In this document: one piece after another, positions 1-6,382 of the stretch
Layout: every line of letters begins with the position of its first letter
Numbering within the stretch: the stretch's first letter is position 1
Assembly: GCA_004356415.1 (NCBI GenBank)
Contig: SMWN01000078.1
Coordinates: 1 to 13,834, forward strand
Reading direction: 5' to 3'
DNA length: 13,834 nt
Source: Gammaproteobacteria bacterium
GTDB taxonomy: Bacteria > Pseudomonadota > Gammaproteobacteria > Eutrophobiales > Eutrophobiaceae
Made by a program: the position numbers and the translations under genes
Notes under the pieces: generated by a model
Databases searched by the model: none
What the model was told of the DNA's origin: nothing
The model's input: the letters and a program-made list of their open reading frames with translations, nothing else

Positions 1-80
1 AATTATCTCGAAGATTATAAGATGTTCCATTCTAACCTTTCCTTTGACTCGTCTCCCATCACATTCAACTAGATCAATGG

Positions 81-149
81 GCACCATAAAACATCGTGGT
101 AGCTTCTCCATGACACATTATGGTGCACCTGATTCAGTCACCGCAATAT
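81..149 (+). promoter_or_regulatory. Putative upstream activator region of the NarK-like gene
   Basis: A perfect 9-base inverted repeat, GCACCATAA (81-89) and TTATGGTGC (118-126), lies about 70-110 bases upstream of the -24 element at 192-208. The right arm runs into the palindrome GGTGCACC (122-129). CACCGCAATAT follows at 139-149. TGGGCAC (78-84), GGTGCACC and CACCGCAATAT all recur in the same order upstream of nirB (4095-4144). GCAC/GTGC half-sites at this distance resemble NtrC-type enhancers. However, no pair matches the classical NtrC dyad spacing exactly, so naming the activator is inference. Confidence 0.45.
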
Positions 150-191
150 GGGTAACTGTCAATTCTAAATATAAAACAATGAGTTACATAA

Positions 192-208
192 TTGGCCTGA
201 TTGTTGCA
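192..208 (+). promoter_or_regulatory. Sigma-54 (-24/-12) promoter of the NarK-like gene
   Basis: The sequence TTGGCCTGATTGTTGCA carries the -24 core TGGC and a perfect -12 TTGCA. GG (194-195) and GC (206-207) are separated by exactly ten bases, as RpoN promoters require. Only two positions of the extended consensus (the A and C after TGGC) differ. Transcription would start near 219, giving a leader of about 33 bases before the ATG at 252. A TTG codon at 201, which would otherwise extend the reading frame, lies inside this promoter and so is not the start. Confidence 0.7.
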
Positions 209-251
209 GTGCAATGAACATGACTATTCAATGATATTGGAGTTTTTTTCG

Positions 252-953
252 ATGAATGCAGTGAAATCATCATTTAATTTGTTATCGTTTACCGGCAAGT
301 TCAGGATTTTAAATTTAACCTGGTTTGCGTTTTTTCTTACTTTTGTCGTCTGGTTTAACCATGCTCCTTTGTTGGCGACGATTAGAGAAACCTTTGGATT
401 ATCAGATCAAGAAGTAAAGATACTGTTAATTCTTAACGTAGCACTGACCATACCTGCAAGGGTTATTATCGGCATGCTGGTAGATCGGTTTGTTCCGCGC
501 ATTGTTTTTTCGTCACTGCTGTTCTTTTCCAGCTTTATCTGTTTTTTCTTTGCTACGGCACAAAGCTTTGAAACATTGGCAATTGCCCGTTTTATGTTAG
601 GTTTTGTCGGTGCCGGGTTTGTTATTGGTATTCGCATGATCAGCGAATGGTTTCCGGCTAAACAGGTTGGATTCGCAGAAGGTGTCTATAAGGGTTTGGG
701 GAATTTCGGATCAGCCGCTGCAGCAATTACACTCCCAATCCTCGCATTAATATTTGGTGGAGATGATAGCTGGCATTATGCAATTGGCACATCTGGTGTG
801 GTTATATTTGTCTATTCATTTATATATTTCTTTTCCGTTACAGATACTCCTGAAGGTTCAACCTATTTTAAACAAAACAGGTGGACTAGTTACCGGGGAC
901 AGGTCACTTGGTCCCAGCATAATAGATTTAGCTGTGCGTACGCTACCGCTTGA
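252..953 (+). pseudogene. NarK/NasA-type nitrate-nitrite MFS transporter, N-terminal half, frameshifted and truncated
   Basis: The reading frame matches the N-terminal half of the nitrate/nitrite porter (NNP) family of MFS transporters, which move nitrate or nitrite across the inner membrane. The opening FTGKFRILNLTWFAFFLTFV and the MFS loop GMLVDRF are typical. The segment FMLGFVGAGFVIGIRMISEW is the glycine-rich nitrate signature, and GNFGSAAAA follows. About six membrane segments are present, and family members have twelve. Homology reaches GSTYFK near 870. The frame then runs into an unrelated tail, while the family-like KTGGL is found in another forward frame, so a one-base shift in the A-rich tract 867-877 is likely, followed by loss of the second half. 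The start at 252 is supported by GGAG at 239-242. The product cannot be a complete transporter. Shared control elements with nirB point to nitrate assimilation. Confidence 0.75.
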
Positions 954-1050
954 TCACCGACCCCTGCTCGAACGCAATCCGGTAAAATTCTGGCAAGGAC
1001 TGAGTGTTATCTTAATAGGGATTATTATTTATCTGCTTGCTGCGCTTTGA
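874..1050 (+). other. Shifted-frame tail downstream of the NarK-like break
   Basis: Reading in the frame that starts at 874, the first residues KTGGLVTGDR resemble what normally follows GSTYFK in NNP transporters. After that the family pattern is lost. The frame stays open to a TGA at 1048-1050 and ends in one hydrophobic helix (VILIGIIIYLLAAL). It may be the C-terminus of another membrane protein joined by deletion. I do not recognise the donor. There is no independent start or ribosome site. Confidence 0.35.
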
Positions 1051-1139
1051 TTAATACCAATCGACCGCGCCTGCGCTCCATACGCTGGCGGCATTAATGC
1101 ATCCGTGCATGTCACACCGTCCTCTATTGTGTAGGTATT

Positions 1140-1379
1140 TTATATTACGAATCTTGCCAAACGCTCAGCAGCTTCCGGCCCGAGATTTTTATCGAGAATA
1201 GTCATCAGCCGTTCTGTTTTGTAACCCTTATTATTAAGTTCCTTGATGATCTCCTTTATCGCCCTGTCGGACCATTCTCCCTTAACAGCATCACACAGTG
1301 GTTCAACCAGGGTGTCTGACCACAGTGTCCGCAGATCTGTTTTTAACAGTTCATCTTCAGTTATATCAGTCTTTGCCAT
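1140..1379 (-). CDS. Small hypothetical protein (79 residues)
   Basis: This short open frame encodes a charged, probably helical, soluble protein: an acidic N-terminus (TDITEDELLK), a middle DRAIKEIIKELNNKGYK and an end LGPEAAERLARFVI. No signal peptide or membrane segment is visible. Amino-acid composition looks like a real protein and no competing gene lies on the other strand. Against it, no Shine-Dalgarno sequence precedes the ATG. It is divergent from the HugZ-type gene and convergent with the broken transporter. I do not recognise the family. Confidence 0.5.
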   Translation of the reverse strand: MAKTDITEDELLKTDLRTLWSDTLVEPLCDAVKGEWSDRAIKEIIKELNNKGYKTERLMTILDKNLGPEAAERLARFVI

Positions 1380-1514
1380 TCAGTCATGCCGGTTTACGGT
1401 ACGTGTGAGCATTATGGATAAGCATTCTGTAACAAACTACGGAATCTTTCAAATTTAGGACTTTGGTTGACAATTTACAACACCAGACGGCTATTATCAG
1501 TTAAGTTTTAAAGA

Positions 1515-1543
1515 TTGAGTCTTGAACAACAATAATATATAAG
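1515..1543 (+). promoter_or_regulatory. Candidate sigma-70 promoter of the HugZ-type gene
   Basis: TTGAGT (1515-1520) and TATAAG (1538-1543) are separated by exactly 17 bases. The start point would lie near 1550, about 24 bases before the ATG. A second, poorer pair lies upstream: TTGACA at 1467-1472 with TATTAT at 1492-1497, a 19-base spacer. No clear iron-box (Fur) palindrome was recognised around either. Confidence 0.5.
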
Positions 1544-1573
1544 TACGCCCTATTTACTAAAAGAGTTTTTCAA

Positions 1574-2284
1574 ATGTCTGAAATTAACTTCGATGCGCGC
1601 AGCTTGTTGCTCAGTGAATATCATGGTGTATTATCGACTCATTCCGTTGATGCCCCGGGCTATCCGTTTGGTTCTGTTGTTCCTTATTGTATGGACAGAG
1701 ATGGCCAACCGGTTATTCTTATCAGTTCAATTGCACAACATACAAAAAATATTCAAGAAAATTCTAAGGTCTCATTAATTGTTACCGAAGGTGAGGCCAA
1801 TGACATTCAGGCGGCAGCACGTTTGACATGTCTGGGTAACGCCAACATAATTTCTGATGATGAAGACGTAAGTATTCGTTATTACAAGTATTTCCCTGAA
1901 TCCAGGGATTATCATAAAACGCACGACTTTAATTTTTATCGTATTGAATTAGTGCGCGCACGATATATTGGTGGGTTTGGGATAATTCACTGGTTAGAAC
2001 CTAAAGAATTGGTGCGTGCTAATCCATTCTCAGTGCAAGATGAACATGCCATGGTGTGTCACATGAATCTTGACCATGCTGATGCCATGATCGACTATTG
2101 CTGTTATCAAAGGATTGAACTTCCTGATGGTTGTCAACCTATGATGGTGGGTGTGGATGCTGAAGGATTTCATCTACGAGTGGATGCACGTATCGTACGT
2201 TTTACTTTTCCAGGGCCTGTCAATTCTTCGGAAGAAGTTCGGCAGATTCTGGTAGAGATGGCTAAGCAAGCCAGACACAAGTAA
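1574..2284 (+). CDS. HugZ/HutZ-type haem-utilisation protein (PNPOx-like split barrel plus DUF2470)
   Basis: The 236-residue protein begins with a pyridoxamine-phosphate-oxidase-like split barrel (about residues 5-145), with the family-typical GYPFGSVVPY and VRARYIGGFGIIHWL. It ends in a DUF2470 domain with the histidine-rich signature HMNLDHAD at residues 163-170. Proteins of this architecture include HugZ and HutZ, which bind haem and help degrade it to release iron, although some relatives have other cofactors. It is cytoplasmic, with no signal peptide. AAGAG at 1561-1565 lies eight bases before the ATG. It stands alone: no haem-uptake genes or ferric transporter genes adjoin it, so the haem role rests on family membership only. 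Confidence 0.75.
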   Translation: MSEINFDARSLLLSEYHGVLSTHSVDAPGYPFGSVVPYCMDRDGQPVILISSIAQHTKNIQENSKVSLIVTEGEANDIQAAARLTCLGNANIISDDEDVSIRYYKYFPESRDYHKTHDFNFYRIELVRARYIGGFGIIHWLEPKELVRANPFSVQDEHAMVCHMNLDHADAMIDYCCYQRIELPDGCQPMMVGVDAEGFHLRVDARIVRFTFPGPVNSSEEVRQILVEMAKQARHK

Positions 2285-2354
2285 ATAAAAATGGGCAGGC
2301 ACCTTTAACTACTGTATGGTCGATATGGCGTTTTTAAATACCAGGTTAAAGAGA

Positions 2355-3031
2355 TCACAACAGGAACAGGGACAGATGCATCAGTTTACGCCAGCCATTT
2401 TTGTACTTGTTCAGAATATCAACCTGATTCACATAGATCGTTTCACATGCACCATTGCCACTATATTCACGTGTAATGCTGGTACCACGAGAACCACCCT
2501 TACTGTTACGATAGTTTGACAGTCAACCCCCCTGATCCGTATCTGGTCGCCAATTTTTATATCCTTTAGCTTATCGCGAATAGAAGTATCTGCAGTGAGC
2601 AGGTGATTATTGGAGAGCTGAAACATATTAAAACTCTCCCATGCCTGTCTATCTGAGGTTTTGACATTACAAGTGAATTGGCCGCTGTAAAAATCGAGTT
2701 TATCAAACTGCGCCTTAAAGGCATTATCGCGCCATACCAGGCAAAAATCTGCCACATTCAAATTATCATTCCAGAGTTTATGCAATCCATATTTGCTGTT
2801 GTGGTGTCGATAGGACACCACCATGCCGTAGATGTCGTAGTCATATAGTGGTTGAATATAGTAATCAATGTCATTTACATCGATAGAAAATTCCGGCTCC
2901 TTGATTTCGACTTGCAAAGGTTCCTGCGACAGATCATCAACAACAGGCATGTTCTCGTAAAGATTGTGTCTATTCCAAAAACTAATCACTAAAAGTATAA
3001 AGCTAACCAGCACAAAGTATTTCAATTTCAT
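2355..3031 (-). pseudogene. Conserved hypothetical membrane-anchored protein, frameshifted near its C-terminus
   Basis: One N-terminal hydrophobic segment (YFVLVSFILLVISFW) suggests a membrane anchor or signal, with the rest exported. The body carries conserved-looking blocks: YDYDIYGMVVSYRHH, GLHKLWNDNLNVADFCLVW, GQFTCNVKTSD and FQLSNNHLL. It ends with KIGDQIRIRG, which looks like an OB-fold-like barrel strand. After IRIRG the frame runs into nonsense and stops at 2429. Shifting frame just past the six-C run at 2527-2532 recovers a sensible end, SNYRNSKGGSRGTSIT followed by GNGACETIYV, stopping at 2355-2357. I recall similar proteins of unknown function ending this way. ATG at 3031 is preferred over a GTG at 3061 because the hydrophobic segment then begins at once. 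No function is assigned. Confidence 0.6.
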
Positions 3032-3141
3032 AACATATCTGCTTCTGATCCCTTGATTCACGGTTTAGATGTGCCAAATATTCGATTAGACTCTACCGTG
3101 GCGACATCCCTCATAATCTCACCGATTTAAGGAAACAGAAA

Positions 3142-3864
3142 ATGAATAACGTAGTCCAACTGATTCCCATTTCCAATCTAGCATGGACCTTTGTGCCGGT
3201 CATCATTGTTATTGGTATTTTATATAAATGGTCTCTGGATCCACGAACGTCGATTTATGCTGTTATCAGGATGCTGATCCAGCTACTTTTGATAGGTTAT
3301 GCCCTGGTATACATCTTTGAAACTGATAATGCCTGGATCGTGATGCTGGTTCTGGCAGTTATGTTGCTGGCTTCCAGCTGGATCGCAATCCGACCAGTGA
3401 AACAAAAAAAACCAGGCGATTACCTGAAAGCTTTTATATCGATTTCTATCAGTGGGATCTGCACCCTGTGGCTGATCACCCAGGCCGTGCTGGAATTACA
3501 ACCATGGTTCCTCCCGCATTACATGATCCCGCTGGCCGGAATGATATTCGCCAATTCCATGAATTCGGTGAGTCTGGCTGCGGAACGTTATGAATCAGAA
3601 ATCGCAAATGGTACGCCCCTGAACAAAGCCCGTCATACTGCTTTGCATGCCTCACTCATTCCGACGATCAATATGCTGTTTGCAGTCGGGCTGGTATCTT
3701 TACCTGGCATGATGACTGGGCAAATACTGTCTGGTGTTTCACCACATATTGCAGTGAGATATCAAATCATGGTGATGTGCATGATATTTGGATCTGCGGG
3801 GATTTCATCTGCATGTTTTCTGACCCTGGCCAAATTAGATTTTGCAACGAAGATGAAAGATTAG
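3142..3864 (+). CDS. FetB-type ABC transporter permease (UPF0014)
   Basis: The 240-residue integral membrane protein has about six to seven hydrophobic segments and the UPF0014/FetB signatures: RMLIQLLLIGY, PLAGMIFANSMNSVSLAAER, and HASLIPTINMLFAVGLVSLPGMMTGQILSG. FetB (YbbM) of E. coli pairs with the ATPase FetA in a complex linked to iron export and peroxide resistance. No ATP-binding subunit lies on either side here, although fetA and fetB are usually adjacent. The ATPase must be elsewhere or lost. AAGGA at 3129-3133 gives a well-placed ribosome site eight bases before the ATG. It is divergent from the frameshifted hypothetical gene with about 110 bases between. Confidence 0.85.
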   Translation: MNNVVQLIPISNLAWTFVPVIIVIGILYKWSLDPRTSIYAVIRMLIQLLLIGYALVYIFETDNAWIVMLVLAVMLLASSWIAIRPVKQKKPGDYLKAFISISISGICTLWLITQAVLELQPWFLPHYMIPLAGMIFANSMNSVSLAAERYESEIANGTPLNKARHTALHASLIPTINMLFAVGLVSLPGMMTGQILSGVSPHIAVRYQIMVMCMIFGSAGISSACFLTLAKLDFATKMKD

Positions 3865-4210
3865 TAGGCATAAGAAGGAAAAGTTTTGTACATGGATGTA
3901 TTTATACTGCGATCGCATGGGCGCGAAGGAGCAATGCACTTAATAGTAAAAGGCGAAACCAAACCCTAACGTAGCCGGTAAATCTAGATAAATAGAAGGT
4001 TCACAACTAAACTAATAACTAATAAGGCAGAGACATCATAAAAAGCTATGATGGCTTAACACACCTTCGCCCAGTGAGGTGTTGCCGAATAGACTGGGCA
4101 CTTCTCATTCTGTAGCCGTGCCTCGTCGTGGTGCACCGCAATATCAACTGCCCTTTATCAGGGCAAATCTCATCCCTACCCTCACCTCTAAATATATAGT
4201 TTTATAAACT
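3865..4210. other. Gene-free stretch with several inverted repeats
   Basis: No convincing coding frame was found here. CATCATA/TATGATG forms a 7-bp hairpin with a six-base loop (4035-4054). ACACCT/AGGTGT follows, and its loop contains GCCCAGT, complementary to ACTGGGC (4093-4099). TGCCCT-TTATC-AGGGCA (4149-4165) forms a 6-bp hairpin without a T-run, so it is not an obvious intrinsic terminator. The stretch lies upstream of the sigma-54 promoter of nirB, so these are either DNA sites or belong to a transcript not yet located. Confidence 0.4.
4095..4144 (+). promoter_or_regulatory. Putative upstream activator region of nirB, shared with the NarK-like gene
   Basis: TGGGCAC (4095-4101), CGTGGTGCACC (4127-4137) and CACCGCAATAT (4134-4144) recur in the same order and orientation as upstream of the NarK-like gene (78-149). 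Spacing between elements differs: 28 versus 37 bases between the first two, and the last two overlap here but are separated there. The block ends about 96 bases before the -24 element, a normal distance for an enhancer-binding activator acting through DNA bending. NtrC is a natural candidate but no matching gene lies in the window. Confidence 0.45.
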
Positions 4211-4223
4211 AATCAACTAGTTA
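4211..4223 (+). promoter_or_regulatory. IHF binding site between activator region and sigma-54 promoter
   Basis: AATCAACTAGTTA fits the IHF consensus WATCAANNNNTTR at every fixed position and lies in an A/T-rich tract. It sits between the shared upstream elements and the -24 box, exactly where IHF bends DNA at many sigma-54 promoters. Confidence 0.6.
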
Positions 4224-4239
4224 TAAGAATACTCCAGAA

Positions 4240-4255
4240 TGGCACGTAAGCTGCA
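4240..4255 (+). promoter_or_regulatory. Sigma-54 (-24/-12) promoter of nirB
   Basis: TGGCACGTAAGCTGCA has a perfect -24 element (TGGCACG) and a -12 element CTGCA with one mismatch to TTGCA. GG (4241-4242) and GC (4253-4254) are ten bases apart, as required. Transcription would start near 4266, about 29 bases before the ATG. The geometry closely matches that of the NarK-like promoter. Confidence 0.8.
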
Positions 4256-4294
4256 TTGTAGAGGCTAAATGATTAGCAACATCTGGATATTCTC

Positions 4295-4672
4295 ATGAAA
4301 AAGCAAAAGCTCGTCATCATTGGCAACGGCATGGTTGGGCAGGCCTTCCTCGAATCTATGACCGAGAGCAAGGCTCGGGATCGATACGATATCGTCGTAT
4401 TCTGTGAGGAACCTCGGCCCGCTTATGACAGGGTTCACTTGTCAGAATTCTTTTCTGGAAAAACTGCGAATGATCTCTCCATGGTTACCCACGAATTTTT
4501 TATGCAGAACGATATCTCGATATATATTGGAGATAAGGCTTCCCGTATCGATCGATAAAATAAACAGGTGATCTCTGCACAAGGTGTCACCATTGCCTAT
4601 GACAAACTGGTTTTAGCCACGGGTTCTTATCCGTTTGTTCCCCCTGTGCCGGGCCATGATCGTGATGACTGC
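4295..4672 (+). pseudogene. nirB remnant: N-terminus of NAD(P)H nitrite reductase large subunit
   Basis: The frame opens with the NirB FAD/NAD-binding fold: LVIIGNGMVGQAFLE (dinucleotide-binding loop), then VVFCEEPRPAYDRVHLSEFF. A TAA at 4556-4558 interrupts it right after ASRIDR. The same frame continues as NKQVISAQGVTIAYDKLVLA and GSYPFVPPVPGHDRDDC, still clearly NirB. The stop is therefore an in-frame nonsense codon and not a frameshift. Homology ends near 4672, about 126 codons into a protein that is normally over 800 residues long. The sirohaem and iron-sulfur domains are gone. NirB reduces nitrite to ammonium in the cytoplasm, and the sigma-54 promoter suggests the assimilatory form. 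A weak TGGAT at 4284-4288 serves as ribosome site. This cannot encode an active enzyme. Confidence 0.85.
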
Positions 4673-4769
4673 CCTGCCACAATCACCGGAGAGGGAATGT
4701 TATTAATTCCCGATTCAGGGAAATAGTTACGCGCAGATGAATATTGTCCTTTGGGGTATCTCTATCACA

Positions 4770-5192
4770 TCAATGATCATTTACCGGGAGCGCTTCATAT
4801 TGTTTTAGATCACCAACTTCTTCATACCATGGTGCCTTGTCGGCCATGAATACATTGTGGGTTGGCTTTGCCTTTGGATCATCATCCAATGTCCCCGCCG
4901 TAACAATAATTGCTTTCCCACTTTTTGTCAGCCACGGTAATGACGAACCACAATTTTTACAGAACGATGTTGCGAAGTGCTTTGCATCCGGGTGTTCAAA
5001 CCGTCCTAGTGAATCTTCACCACTCAGCCATTGGAATTGCGCCGGATCAATAATGATATTAGATGCGTAAGCAGAGCCCGTGAATTTACGACATCTCGTA
5101 CAATGACAATATTGAAAGACTTTTATCGGACCAACGTATTGATATGACACCGCCCCGCATAGGCAACTGCCTGAAACTTTATCATCTTCCAT
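4770..5192 (-). CDS. GFA/CENP-V family zinc-binding protein
   Basis: The 140-residue protein has the zinc-site pattern of the GFA (glutathione-dependent formaldehyde-activating) fold: C10-x-C12, then C29-x-C31-x2-C34 in YCHCTRCRKFTGSAYAS, and C78-x2-C81 in SFCKNCGSSL. Most members of this fold have no proven enzyme activity, so a formaldehyde role should not be assumed. It is cytoplasmic. A strong ribosome site AGGAGG (complement of 5198-5203) lies five bases before the ATG. It is divergent from the cation transporter and convergent with the nirB debris. Its stop codon borders the 97 bases of unrecognised sequence after nirB. Confidence 0.85.
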   Translation of the reverse strand: MEDDKVSGSCLCGAVSYQYVGPIKVFQYCHCTRCRKFTGSAYASNIIIDPAQFQWLSGEDSLGRFEHPDAKHFATSFCKNCGSSLPWLTKSGKAIIVTAGTLDDDPKAKPTHNVFMADKAPWYEEVGDLKQYEALPVNDH

Positions 5193-5295
5193 AAACGCCT
5201 CCTCTGATTGCTAGCAAACAAATCCTTCAGATATTACTATAAATATCATATGGCTAAAGAAATAATATTTTAGGCCATAAGAACTTATGTTAAAC

Positions 5296-5336
5296 ACTCA
5301 GACTACTTGTAAATGCAGGTTACAAGTAATTTGAGT
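5296..5336. repeat. Nested inverted repeat upstream of the cation transporter
   Basis: Outer arms ACTCA (5296-5300) and TGAGT (5332-5336) enclose perfect 8-base inner arms ACTTGTAA (5305-5312) and TTACAAGT (5320-5327). Symmetric four-base gaps separate outer and inner arms, and the centre is seven bases. The right outer arm overlaps TTGAGT (5331-5336), a possible -35, with GATAAG at 5353-5358 a possible -10 (16-base spacer). The layout suits an operator for a metal or stress regulator controlling the transporter. The regulator is unknown. A second imperfect repeat, TATGGC-TAAA and GGCCATA, lies at 5249-5279. Confidence 0.5.
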
Positions 5337-5401
5337 ATACCCAAATCACAATGATAAGATGGTTCGAATAATTATAATCAATTTAACCTTACAATAATTT
5401 T

Positions 5402-6322
5402 ATGGCTTCTTCACGAAAACTGGTGATCTACGCTGCCCTCGCGGGTAATGCGCTGATAGCGATCATGAAATTCATCGCTGCCTCCATTACTGGCAGTTCA
5501 GCGATGTTCTCCGAAGGCATACATTCAGTCGTTGATACCGGTAATCAGATGTTGCTTTTGTATGGGCTGAAGCAAGCAAAAAAGCCTGCGGATGATCGCT
5601 TTCCATTCGGACATGGGAAAGAAATCTATTTCTGGAGTTTTATTGTCGCCATTATGATCTTCGCTGTTGGTGCTGGTATTTCGATTTACGAAGGGATTCA
5701 TCGTTTACTAAATCCAGCCCCTCTGGAAAATATCCTGGTGAACTACATTGTGCTTACACTTGCCATGGTCTTTGAAGGTGCTGCATGGTTTTTTGCTTTG
5801 AAAGAATTTAAACAAGCAAAAGGTAAATGGGGATACATTGAAGCCGTACAACGAGGCAAAGATCCTTCCCTGTTTGTTGTCTTATTTGAGGACTCCGCAG
5901 CGATGTTAGGGCTAGCTGTTGCTCTGCTTGCCACCTTCCTGACCCAACTCACGGGCAATTTATATCTGGATGGTATCGCCTCAGTCGTTATTGGTTTGAT
6001 TCTTGCTGGTACTGCCATGTGGCTGGCTTTTGAAACCAAGAGCCTGCTCATTGGGGAAAGCGCAAATATTCATGTTGTGAACGGCATTAGAAAGCTTGCT
6101 CAGACCTATGACAAAATCGAACATGTTAATGAAGTATTAACCATGCATATGGGGCCTGAGTTTATCCTGGTCAATATCAGTGTTGAATTTAAAGATGCAG
6201 CAACTGCTACTGAAATTGAAGATACTGTTTCACAACTTGATGCTGCAATTAAAAATGAATATGAAAATGTGAAACGAATCTTTATTGAAGGAGAGGCAAG
6301 GAGAAGTCATCAGGCCTTTTGA
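5402..6322 (+). CDS. Cation diffusion facilitator family transporter (ZnT9/SLC30A9-like)
   Basis: The 306-residue inner-membrane protein has the CDF core with about six membrane segments. Segment 2 carries H41-x3-D45 (SEGIHSVVDTGNQ), a metal-site half, preceded by the family motif GSSAMFSEG. PFGHGKE (68-74) follows. Segment 5 has EDSAAMLG (E163, D164) where many CDF pumps have HxxxD, a feature of the SLC30A9-like branch. A cytoplasmic C-terminal domain (about 215-300) includes HMGPEFILVNISVEF. Members exchange divalent metals such as zinc for protons; the metal here cannot be read from sequence. No strong ribosome site precedes the ATG. The next gene, bioA, starts 60 bases on and may be cotranscribed. 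Confidence 0.85.
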   Translation: MASSRKLVIYAALAGNALIAIMKFIAASITGSSAMFSEGIHSVVDTGNQMLLLYGLKQAKKPADDRFPFGHGKEIYFWSFIVAIMIFAVGAGISIYEGIHRLLNPAPLENILVNYIVLTLAMVFEGAAWFFALKEFKQAKGKWGYIEAVQRGKDPSLFVVLFEDSAAMLGLAVALLATFLTQLTGNLYLDGIASVVIGLILAGTAMWLAFETKSLLIGESANIHVVNGIRKLAQTYDKIEHVNEVLTMHMGPEFILVNISVEFKDAATATEIEDTVSQLDAAIKNEYENVKRIFIEGEARRSHQAF

Positions 6323-6382
6323 CGGTAACCCCCCAGAAATTATTTAGACTATGGTTTTTGTTATTTCAGACAGATTTATCCG

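Noticed and set aside
112..126. Classical NtrC site
   Set aside because: Only the right half (GGTGC) fits GCACY-N5-RGTGC. The left half GACAC is poor, so only a generic activator region is reported.
201..251. Upstream TTG start extending the NarK-like protein by 17 residues
   Set aside because: The codon lies inside the -12 element of the sigma-54 promoter, upstream of the predicted transcript start, while ATG 252 has GGAG nine bases before it.
2316..2519. Plus-strand ORF of 67 codons
   Set aside because: It is antisense to the recovered C-terminal frame of the conserved hypothetical gene, and its threonine-rich composition is that of a shadow frame.
3908..3917. Ten-base palindrome TGCGATCGCA, containing the cyanobacterial HIP1 core
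   Set aside because: It occurs once only and no other sign points to cyanobacteria; chance is enough.
4149..4165. Intrinsic terminator (TGCCCT-TTATC-AGGGCA)
   Set aside because: The stem is only 6 bp and no T-run follows. It sits between the putative activator region and the promoter.
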